A stretch of DNA of 46,401 nt from CAYFTL01 sp964346145. GTDB taxonomy: Bacteria; Bacillota; Clostridia; Christensenellales; Aristaeellaceae. Below are positions 24,888 through 31,872 of this stretch, piece after piece. The stretch is taken from assembly GCA_964346145.1 (NCBI GenBank), contig CAYFTL010000014.1, forward strand, positions 1 to 46,401. The letters run 5' to 3'. The notes beneath the pieces are model-generated. The model was not told the origin of the DNA. It was given only the letters and a program-made list of their open reading frames with translations, and searched no databases. The translations under genes were made by a program, and so were the position numbers. How positions within the stretch are numbered: the first letter of the stretch is position 1; the number at the start of each line of letters is the position of its first letter.

Positions 24888-25960
24888 AATTTACCATATT
24901 TGGAGAATCCCACGGAGCAGGCGTGGGCGTGGTGGTGGACGGCCTGCCGGCAGGGCTGAAGCTGGATATGGAGCATATACAGGTGGAAATGAATCGGCGT
25001 GCACCCGGGCAGGATGAGCTCTCCACCGCCCGAAGGGAAGAGGATGCGCCGCAGATTTTGAGCGGATATTTTGAAGGACACACGACGGGTGCGCCTTTGT
25101 GCGCCTTTGTTTACAATGGGGATGTCCGTTCCAAAGATTACGCGCAACTAAAAGATCGGATGCGACCCGGACATGCCGATTATACGGGGCATATGCGTTA
25201 TAGAGGCTTCAACGATTACCGGGGAGGCGGGCATTTTTCGGGCAGATTGACCGCGGCGTTGGTGTTTGCCGGCGCGGTATGCAAACAGTATTTGGCCAAC
25301 TACAACATAAATATAGCGGCCCATGTGCAGCGGCTGGCCGGAATCGGCGATCGCAGCTTTTTGGAATACGGCGATCTGAGCTTTGATACGGCTAGGCAGC
25401 TAAAAGGGCAACGAATTCCATTGTTGAACACAGAATGTTTGGAACCCATGGAACAAAGTATTTTGCGGGCGAAAAAGCAAAAGGATTCGGTGGGCGGCAT
25501 CATTGAATGTGGCATATGGGGAGTACCGGCAGGGGTAGGGGATCCGTTTTTTGATTCGGTGGAGTCGGTGTTGTCTCAGCTGCTTTTTTCGGTTCCGGCT
25601 ATAAAGGGTGTGGAATTTGGGGCGGGATTTGCTAGTGCAGACATGTTGGGCAGCGAGTGCAACGACGAATTTTATTATGATGAGGACGGATGCATCAGAA
25701 CGCGCACCAACAAGAGTGGCGGGTTGCTGGGCGGGATCAGCACAGGAATGCCCATCGTTTTTCGGGCAGTCGTCCGGCCGACCCCGTCAATTGCTCAAAG
25801 GCAGAATACGGTTTCCTTGAAAAAGAGGATCAATACGTTTGTGGAAATTAAGGGCAGGCACGATCCTTGCATTCTGCCAAGGGCGGTTCCGGTTATAGAA
25901 GCGGTGTCGGCTATCGGCCTGGCGGATTTGTGGAAGGAGCACAAGGCATGCCTAGACTAG
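24860..25960 (+). CDS. aroC: Chorismate synthase
   Basis: FMN-dependent elimination of phosphate from EPSP to chorismate. 366 aa with GESHGAGVGVVVDG at the N-terminus, RPGHADYTGHMRYRGFNDYR, GGGHFSGRLTA, NKSGGLLGGISTGMP and the C-terminal GRHDPCILPRAVPV. The start overlaps aroA by 28 nt with GGGAGGACAG upstream. It needs reduced FMN, which another protein must supply. The gene overlaps pheA by 13 nt. Confidence 0.97.
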   Translation: MGATFGKNIKFTIFGESHGAGVGVVVDGLPAGLKLDMEHIQVEMNRRAPGQDELSTARREEDAPQILSGYFEGHTTGAPLCAFVYNGDVRSKDYAQLKDRMRPGHADYTGHMRYRGFNDYRGGGHFSGRLTAALVFAGAVCKQYLANYNINIAAHVQRLAGIGDRSFLEYGDLSFDTARQLKGQRIPLLNTECLEPMEQSILRAKKQKDSVGGIIECGIWGVPAGVGDPFFDSVESVLSQLLFSVPAIKGVEFGAGFASADMLGSECNDEFYYDEDGCIRTRTNKSGGLLGGISTGMPIVFRAVVRPTPSIAQRQNTVSLKKRINTFVEIKGRHDPCILPRAVPVIEAVSAIGLADLWKEHKACLD

Positions 25961-27093
25961 AGAAGTATAGAGAAAAGATTGATTCGATTGATTCCAAGAT
26001 TGCCGCGTTGTTTGAACAACGGATGGATATGGTAGGCGATGTGGCCAGGTATAAGATCGAAAAAGGGATGGAAGTGCTGCAACCCGAGCGGGAGCAGGCT
26101 GTAATACAAAAAGTAGTATCCAAATTGCAAAATCCCGAATACGGCGAAGCACTTCGCCATTTATACGATGGGATTATGTACGAAAGCCGGAAATATCAAC
26201 AACGGTTGATTGCCGAAAAAGATGCTGCGAAAAAACAAGATGACCGACAATCGAGTTGGGTTTTAAAGCCCAAAGTTGTTTATCCAGGGGTGAAGGGCTC
26301 TTTTTCCGAACAGGCAGCCCATGATTTCTTTAAGGAATTTTCACAAACGCGATTTCAAAGCGAGGAAACTTTTGAGCGCGTTTGTGTAGAGGTATTTACG
26401 GGGAAAGCAGACTACGGTTTGTTGCCTATTGAGAACTCTTCGACGGGTGCCGTAGGCGATACTTACGACTTATTGGATAAATACAAGCTATATATTGTAG
26501 GGGAACAGGTGATTAAAGTTGAGCAATATCTTTTGGGCTTGCCGGGAACGTGCATCGAAGATATACGAGAAGTTTATTCCCATCCCCAAGCGATATCCCA
26601 AAGCATGAACTTTTTGGCCCAATACCCCGATTGGAGGCTCATTCCATATGTGAACACGGCGAACAGCGCCGAGTTTATAGAAAAGTCTGGGGATATAAGC
26701 AAGGCAGCGATCGCTAGCAAGCGCGCAGCGCAGTTATATGGATTGAGCGTGCTTGCAAGCAATATAAATACCAGCGACCAGAACAGCACCCGGTTCGTCA
26801 TCGTTTCTGCCCAAGCTGTTCAAAATGCGGACGCTGACAAAGCCAGTGTTTGTCTATCGCTTTTTAACAAGGTAGGTGGCTTGGCGCCTATCGTTCAGTG
26901 TTTTGCCGAAAAAGGGATTGACTTGTCCAAAATAGAATCCCGGCCGGTTCGGGAAAAACCGTGGGCGTATAAGTTTTATATTGATATGGAGGGAGAATTG
27001 GCCCTCAATAACTTGAATGCTGCAATTGCGCAGATTCGAGAATATACGACGAATTGCACTGTATTGGGTGTATATAAAAAGGCGGTGCGATGA
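25948..27093 (+). CDS. pheA: Chorismate mutase / prephenate dehydratase (P-protein)
   Basis: Bifunctional 381-aa enzyme taking chorismate through prephenate to phenylpyruvate. An AroQ-type chorismate mutase domain (about 1-85; R-x4-ID-x2-D-x2-I-x3-F-x2-R pattern) is followed by a prephenate dehydratase domain (PIENSSTGAVGDTYD, and the TRF signature in NSTRFVIVS). A C-terminal ACT domain carries ESRP, the phenylalanine-binding motif, so feedback by Phe is expected. ATG 25948 after GGAAGGAG; the frame extends upstream into aroC but without a site. Its presence explains the Phe leader at the head of the operon. No tyrA is in the operon. Confidence 0.96.
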   Translation: MPRLEKYREKIDSIDSKIAALFEQRMDMVGDVARYKIEKGMEVLQPEREQAVIQKVVSKLQNPEYGEALRHLYDGIMYESRKYQQRLIAEKDAAKKQDDRQSSWVLKPKVVYPGVKGSFSEQAAHDFFKEFSQTRFQSEETFERVCVEVFTGKADYGLLPIENSSTGAVGDTYDLLDKYKLYIVGEQVIKVEQYLLGLPGTCIEDIREVYSHPQAISQSMNFLAQYPDWRLIPYVNTANSAEFIEKSGDISKAAIASKRAAQLYGLSVLASNINTSDQNSTRFVIVSAQAVQNADADKASVCLSLFNKVGGLAPIVQCFAEKGIDLSKIESRPVREKPWAYKFYIDMEGELALNNLNAAIAQIREYTTNCTVLGVYKKAVR

Positions 27094-27094
27094 T

Positions 27095-27913
27095 ATGAAC
27101 TTTTATGGTTTGATAGGTGAAAAGTTAGGACACAGCCTATCGGAACCGATCCACCGGTTGTTTTTTGAACTGACAGGAATTCTCGGGGCATATAAATTGA
27201 TCGAAATAACGCCTGATTATTTATGCCGACTGCCCGAAGCCCTGCGTCTGATCGGTGTGCGGGGTATCAACGTAACAATACCGTATAAGCGTACGATTAT
27301 GGATTATTTGGATTGGATCGATGCGGATGCAGTCGAAGTCGGCGCGGTGAACACTGTTTTGTTGGAAGATAGAAAGCTGCATGGTTTTAATACCGATGTG
27401 GAAGGTATAAGAGGATTGCTAAAAAGAGAGGAAATGTTAGTCGCGGGTAAGGTGGCCGTGGTGCTGGGCAGCGGAGGCGCAGCGCGGGCAGCGGTCGCAG
27501 CACTCAAAAAAGAAGAAGCCGGAATCATTTATATGGTAAGCAGAAATTTAAAGGAGAGCGACAGTCGGGTTTCAGGGGTAAGGCTTATAGATTATGAGCA
27601 GCTTACAGATATGTCGGGCGATTTGATTATTAATTGCACGCCGGTTGGTATGTATCCTGATATCAACTCTTCGGTGGTTGGGGAAAACATTATTGAGCGC
27701 TATGACATGGTGGTAGACACGATATATAACCCGGTTCAAACTGAATTTTTGAGATTAAGCGCCCAGGTGGGCAAACAGCATGCAAATGGACTTTATATGC
27801 TGGTGGCACAGGCCATGGGTGCCCAACAAATCTGGCAAGGAACTTCTGTGGACCCATCCATTACGGAACAAATATTTTGGGAAATGGACAAGAAGCTGAG
27901 AGGCATTCGATGA
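27095..27913 (+). CDS. aroE: Shikimate dehydrogenase
   Basis: NADPH-dependent reduction of 3-dehydroshikimate. 272 aa. Substrate-binding GHSLSEPIH, the catalytic lysine region NVTIPYK, GAVNTV, the dinucleotide loop VLGSGGAARAAV and INCTPVGMYP are all present. ATG 27095 lies just after the pheA stop (27091-27093). The site is a modest GGCGGTG. It overlaps aroK by 4 nt (ATGA), indicating translational coupling. Confidence 0.96.
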   Translation: MNFYGLIGEKLGHSLSEPIHRLFFELTGILGAYKLIEITPDYLCRLPEALRLIGVRGINVTIPYKRTIMDYLDWIDADAVEVGAVNTVLLEDRKLHGFNTDVEGIRGLLKREEMLVAGKVAVVLGSGGAARAAVAALKKEEAGIIYMVSRNLKESDSRVSGVRLIDYEQLTDMSGDLIINCTPVGMYPDINSSVVGENIIERYDMVVDTIYNPVQTEFLRLSAQVGKQHANGLYMLVAQAMGAQQIWQGTSVDPSITEQIFWEMDKKLRGIR

Positions 27914-28425
27914 AACGTAAATTGATTTTTCTGATTGGGCTGATGGGGAGTGGCAAAACCACTTTGGGAGCTTTGCTGGCTGAGCGGCTAAATTACCGAT
28001 TTGTGGATATGGATCAGTATATTGAACGGGAGACGGGCAAAACCGTTGCTCAACTATTTGAATTGGGCGAAGAATACTTCCGGGATATTGAAAGTGAAAC
28101 ATGTGCGGTTTTAGCTCGGGAAGATAAATTGGTTGTCGCCACGGGCGGCGGGGTGCCCCTTCGAAAGCGCAATGTTTTGTGTATGAAGGAGAATGGAGTC
28201 GTCATATACAACAGAAGACCGGTGAATTTGATTGTACGGGACATAAAAACAGACCATCGTCCGCTTCTTGAAGGCGGAGTGCAGGAGCTGTACGCGCTGG
28301 AAAAAGCGCGCCATCCGTTGTATATGGCAGCAGCAGATCTAGTGGTGTTAAACGAAGGAACCCAACAACAGGCGCTTGACAGATTGATGGAGAGTATTTG
28401 CAAATTGCAGATGGAGGGTGAATGA
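27910..28425 (+). CDS. aroK: Shikimate kinase
   Basis: 171-aa P-loop kinase converting shikimate to shikimate-3-phosphate. Walker A GLMGSGKTTLG at the N-terminus, shikimate-binding D-M-D and FRDIESE, and ATGGGVPLR. The start ATG overlaps the aroE stop in an ATGA. A longer in-frame reading from 27877 only copies the end of aroE. The gene ends 1 nt before aroQ's start codon, within its ribosome binding site. Confidence 0.96.
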   Translation: MKRKLIFLIGLMGSGKTTLGALLAERLNYRFVDMDQYIERETGKTVAQLFELGEEYFRDIESETCAVLAREDKLVVATGGGVPLRKRNVLCMKENGVVIYNRRPVNLIVRDIKTDHRPLLEGGVQELYALEKARHPLYMAAADLVVLNEGTQQQALDRLMESICKLQMEGE

Positions 28426-28426
28426 A

Positions 28427-28876
28427 ATGAAAGTGATGGTGCTTAATGGGACTAACTTGAACATGACGGGCATTCGAGAGCCTGAAGTGTACGGAAGAGA
28501 AGATTATACGGCGATTCAAAACTTTGTTTGCAGTCGAGCAAAGGATATGGGGATCGAAGTTTGTTTCATGCACAGCAACTGGGAAGGACAGTTAGTAGAC
28601 TGGATACACAGCGCATACTTTGATGGGTACGATGGGATTGTAATCAACCCGGGGGCGCTAACCCACTACAGCTATGCATTGCGGGATGCAATATCCTCGG
28701 TGGGCTTGCCCACGGTTGAGGTGCATCTATCTAACATTCATGCTCGTGAGGAGTTCAGACATAAATCGGTGATCGCTGCGGCCTGTATAGGGCAAATCTG
28801 CGGGCTGGGCAAGACGGGTTACGTTTTGGCGCTTCAGGGGCTGAAGGGCATATGTAAAAACGCGGCATCGGAATAA
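28427..28876 (+). CDS. aroQ: 3-dehydroquinate dehydratase, type II
   Basis: 149-aa dodecamer-type dehydroquinase. The motifs LNGTNLNMTGIREPEVYG (active-site loop with Arg and Tyr), NPGALTHYSYALRDAI, EVHLSNIHAREEFR and the conserved histidines are recognisable. The usual NGPNL reads NGTNL, and the usual SNxEG reads SNWEG. ATG 28427 has GGAGGGTG (28413-28420) 6 nt upstream. Last gene of the aro operon. With it the operon encodes all seven steps from DAHP to chorismate plus pheA. I do not see a clear terminator right after it. Confidence 0.94.
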   Translation: MKVMVLNGTNLNMTGIREPEVYGREDYTAIQNFVCSRAKDMGIEVCFMHSNWEGQLVDWIHSAYFDGYDGIVINPGALTHYSYALRDAISSVGLPTVEVHLSNIHAREEFRHKSVIAAACIGQICGLGKTGYVLALQGLKGICKNAASE

Positions 28877-28930
28877 TATGGGGATGAACATATTTGCGCG
28901 GCTGCCGAAGCGACATCAAGCGGTTTAAAA

Positions 28931-28959
28931 TTGTATTTAGCAGGTTTTCATCGTATAAT
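28931..28959 (+). promoter_or_regulatory. Promoter of the M29 aminopeptidase gene
   Basis: TATAAT at 28954-28959, 17-nt spacer and a weak -35 TTGTAT (28931-28936). GGGAAAGGGG precedes the gene start. It makes the aminopeptidase a separate unit even without a terminator after aroQ. Confidence 0.6.
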
Positions 28960-29019
28960 GTTACAAGGTGAAGCCGGAGAACTACAATCGGCATATATTG
29001 ATGGGAAAGGGGAAAATCA

Positions 29020-30135
29020 ATGAAAGATCCAAGAATTCAAACGTTGGCCAAAAACTTAATCAATTATTCCTGCAAAGTAAAACCGGGTGATAAGGTATTG
29101 ATAGAAAGTTATGATGTAGGTGCCGATTTGGCCAGCGCTCTGATAAAAGAAGCGTATGCGGTAGGAGGACAACCTTTTGTCTGGATGCGCGATACCATGG
29201 TTAACCGTGCATTGTTGATGGAAATGGGGGAAGAGCAAGCCGATGTGTTGGCAGAGCACGAGTCCCAATTGATGAAACAGATGCAGGCCTATATCGGTAT
29301 CCGAGGTGCGCACAACAGCTACGAACAGAGCGATGTGCCCGCCGAACAGCATGAACTGTATGCAAAACGGGTATCTTCCAAGGTGCACAGCGGAATCCGT
29401 GTTCCCCAGACCAATTGGGTGGTTTTGCGCTACCCAAGTCCGTCCATGGCGCAGCAGGCAGCCATGTCCACCGAGGCCTTTGAAGATTATTACTTCAACG
29501 TGTGTTGCTTGGATTACGCAAAGATGGGCGAAGCGATGAAGCCTTTAATCAGGCTTATGGAAAAAACAGACCGGGTTCGCATTGTAGGACAAGGCACCGA
29601 TTTGAGCTTTTCGATCCAAGGGATCCCGGTTATTCCTTGTGCAGGGGAGTGCAATATCCCTGACGGCGAAATTTACACTGCGCCGGTACGTGATTCGATC
29701 AACGGCGTGCTCAAATACAACACGCCAGCCGTATATCAAGGCTTTACATTCGAAAATATTGAATTTACCTTTGAAAATGGGAAAATTGTCAAGGCGGCGG
29801 CCAACGACACCGAGCGGATTAACAAGGTGCTGGACACTGATGAAGGCGCCCGCTACGTAGGAGAATTTGCAATCGGCGTGAATCCTTACATTACCCAGGC
29901 AATGAAGGATACGCTGTTTGATGAAAAAATAGCTGGATCCTTCCACTTTACCCCGGGTAGATGCTACGATGAAGCCAGCAACGGCAACCATTCGGCCATA
30001 CACTGGGATTTGGTTTGCATTCAAACGCTTGAATATGGCGGCGGGGAAATGTATTTCGATGGTGTGCTGGTGCGCAAGGATGGGCGTTTTATGTTGCCTG
30101 AACTGGATGGATTAAATCCTGAGAACTTAAAATAA
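29020..30135 (+). CDS. M29-family metal aminopeptidase
   Basis: 371-aa cytoplasmic leucyl-type aminopeptidase of the thermophilic-metallopeptidase (AmpS/AmpT) family, releasing N-terminal residues from peptides. The C-terminal metal-site blocks are visible: GECNIPDGEIYTAP (Glu), DEGARYVGEFAIG (Glu), FHFTPGRCYDEA (His/Tyr region) and HSAIHWDLV with the closing H-x-D. Length is normal (about 370-415). It is monocistronic with its own promoter and a modest terminator. It probably supplies amino acids from peptides. Confidence 0.9.
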   Translation: MKDPRIQTLAKNLINYSCKVKPGDKVLIESYDVGADLASALIKEAYAVGGQPFVWMRDTMVNRALLMEMGEEQADVLAEHESQLMKQMQAYIGIRGAHNSYEQSDVPAEQHELYAKRVSSKVHSGIRVPQTNWVVLRYPSPSMAQQAAMSTEAFEDYYFNVCCLDYAKMGEAMKPLIRLMEKTDRVRIVGQGTDLSFSIQGIPVIPCAGECNIPDGEIYTAPVRDSINGVLKYNTPAVYQGFTFENIEFTFENGKIVKAAANDTERINKVLDTDEGARYVGEFAIGVNPYITQAMKDTLFDEKIAGSFHFTPGRCYDEASNGNHSAIHWDLVCIQTLEYGGGEMYFDGVLVRKDGRFMLPELDGLNPENLK

Positions 30136-30172
30136 CACATTCAAACTTCAATGAGTGCTGATGTGTTTTTTT
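30135..30172 (+). terminator. Weak terminator after the aminopeptidase gene
   Basis: ACACAT(T)CA (30135-30143) pairs with TGATGTGT (30159-30166) around a 15-nt loop with one bulge, then a 7-T run. Probably partial, since serS starts only 37 nt later. Confidence 0.5.
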
Positions 30173-30209
30173 CGCAAAATACTGATGAGATTATAGAGGG
30201 GATAAGAGC

Positions 30210-31487
30210 ATGTTGGATATTAATTTGTTGCGCAAAGAGCCTGAACTGGTGAAAGAAAATATTCGTAAAAAATTCCAGAATGAGAAATTGCCGTTGGTGG
30301 ACAAGGTGATTGAGCAGGACAAGCGCAATCGAGAAGTTATGCAACAAGCTGATGGTTTGCGCAATCAACGCAATGTGATCAGCAAAGAAATCGGCATGCT
30401 GATGGGCAAGGGTGAAAAAGAAAAGGCTGAAGAGCGCAAAAAAGACGTGGCGGACATCGCCCGCCAGCTGGCTGAATTGGAGCAGGAAGAGCAGATTCTG
30501 GCCCAACAGATTCGAGAAGATATGATGTTGATTCCCAACATCATTGATCCATCGGTTCCGATCGGCAAGGATGACAGCGAAAATGTTGAGCTTGAGCGCT
30601 TTGGCGAGCCGATAGTGCCCGAATACGAAATTCCATACCATGTGGAAATCATGGAAAGCGTGGATGGAATCGATCTGGACAGCGCTCGCAAAACCAGCGG
30701 CAACGGTTTCTACTACTTTAAAGGGGATATTGCGAGGCTGCATTCTGCCATACTTTCCTATGCCCGCGACTTTATGATTGGCAAAGGCTTTACTTATTAT
30801 ATACCCCCCTTTATGATTCGCAGCGAAGTAGTAACGGGTGTAATGAGCTTTGCCGAGATGGAAAATATGATGTACAAGATCGAAGGGGAAGACTTGTACC
30901 TGATTGGAACCAGCGAGCACTCCATGATCGGCAAGTTTATCGACACGATTTTGGAGGAAAAGCAGCTGCCTCAAACTTTGACCAGCTATTCGCCGTGTTT
31001 CCGCAAGGAAGTGGGCGCCCACGGAATTGAAGAGCGGGGTGTGTACCGGATACACCAGTTTGAAAAGCAAGAGATGGTTGTGCTGTGCAATCCAGAGGAC
31101 AGCATGGACTGGTACAACAAAATGTGGCAATACACGGTGGAATTCTTCCGCACACTAGATATTCCGGTCCGCACGCTTGAATGCTGCTCGGGGGATTTGG
31201 CCGATTTGAAGGTTAAGAGCTGCGACGTGGAAGCATGGTCACCGCGCCAGCAAAAATATTTTGAGGTGGGCAGCTGCTCCAACTTGGGCGAAGCGCAAGC
31301 GCGCCGGTTGGGCATTCGCGTGAAAGGAGAGCGCGGGCGGTATTTTCCGCACACCCTTAACAACACCGTGGTTGCGCCGCCGCGTATGTTGATCGCGTTC
31401 TTGGAAAACAATTATCACAAAGATGGATCTATTGCAATTCCAGAAGCGCTCAGGCCTTATATGGGTGGGCAGGATTGCATACGCTAA
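30210..31487 (+). CDS. serS: Seryl-tRNA synthetase
   Basis: 425-aa class II synthetase. An N-terminal long coiled-coil arm (about 30-100, rich in Glu/Lys/Gln) grips tRNA-Ser. The catalytic core has motif 2 SPCFRKEVGAHGIEERGVYR and motif 3 HTLNNTVVAPPRMLIAFLEN. Motif 3 has the LNNT form seen in Thermus- and archaeal-type SerRS rather than the LNGSG of many bacterial enzymes, and the SSCSNFxDFQARR block reads GSCSNLGEAQARR. GAGGGGATAAG precedes ATG. No T-box fits into the short upstream gap. A divergent or second SerRS is possible; whether another serS exists elsewhere cannot be judged. Confidence 0.95.
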   Translation: MLDINLLRKEPELVKENIRKKFQNEKLPLVDKVIEQDKRNREVMQQADGLRNQRNVISKEIGMLMGKGEKEKAEERKKDVADIARQLAELEQEEQILAQQIREDMMLIPNIIDPSVPIGKDDSENVELERFGEPIVPEYEIPYHVEIMESVDGIDLDSARKTSGNGFYYFKGDIARLHSAILSYARDFMIGKGFTYYIPPFMIRSEVVTGVMSFAEMENMMYKIEGEDLYLIGTSEHSMIGKFIDTILEEKQLPQTLTSYSPCFRKEVGAHGIEERGVYRIHQFEKQEMVVLCNPEDSMDWYNKMWQYTVEFFRTLDIPVRTLECCSGDLADLKVKSCDVEAWSPRQQKYFEVGSCSNLGEAQARRLGIRVKGERGRYFPHTLNNTVVAPPRMLIAFLENNYHKDGSIAIPEALRPYMGGQDCIR

Positions 31488-31523
31488 TTTGAAATGGTAT
31501 TCATATTTGAGTCGTTGAAAAAG

Positions 31524-31561
31524 CAGTGCGTCAGTCAAAAAGATTGATGTGCTGTTTTTTG
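31524..31561 (+). terminator. Terminator of serS
   Basis: CAGTGCGTCA (31524-31533) pairs with TGATGTGCTG (31545-31554) using three G-U pairs, followed by TTTTTTG. A convincing RNA hairpin with U-tract. Confidence 0.8.
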
Positions 31562-31872
31562 TTTTGATTTTTGACAAAACCGAATATTTATTTCGAAAAT
31601 ATGACATAGAAATTCATGTTGGTATGTTACAATTCTTTTTAAATTCAAAAAAGCGGCGCAAATTAAGCGAAAAACATGTGCGAACACAAAAAAATCCGCG
31701 GATTATTTCAAAAGTATTTCACTTTTTGGTAAATTGTTGTAATATATACTCAATAATTAAAGGGATTCTCGAATCAATGTCGTAATATATATAAGTGTTG
31801 GCAAATTTTTGAACTTTACCGATGTGCTCAGCTTATATGGACGGTTGAACATCAAAGGGAGGAAATTGACTT
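31562..31872 (+). promoter_or_regulatory. Promoter region of the cell-wall protein operon, with shared element
   Basis: No gene in these 310 nt. TATACT (31745-31750) is the likely -10; a -35 is not evident. Starting 13 nt downstream is the element also found at 233-254: GATTCT (31764-31769), CG, AATCAATGTCGTAATA (31772-31787). Here GATTC-TC-GAATC is also a small palindrome. Another palindrome AATCCGCGGATT lies at 31693-31704. GGGAGG (31857-31862) serves the next gene. I compared it with c-di-AMP and c-di-GMP riboswitches and see no match. Confidence 0.45.

Noticed and set aside
30141..31130. Long minus-strand frame (329 codons) opposite serS
   Set aside because: It is a shadow of the serS coding pattern, with no motif of its own and no ribosome binding site. 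The same applies to long antisense frames at 15118-16083, 41398-42300 and 45214-46203.
31549..31785. 78-codon frame before the SpoIID gene
   Set aside because: It begins inside the serS terminator and covers the promoter; composition is that of AT-rich noncoding DNA.
31562..31872. Possible c-di-AMP or c-di-GMP riboswitch before wall-hydrolase genes
   Set aside because: Such genes often have one, but I could not find the conserved core segments of either class. A covariance search would settle it.
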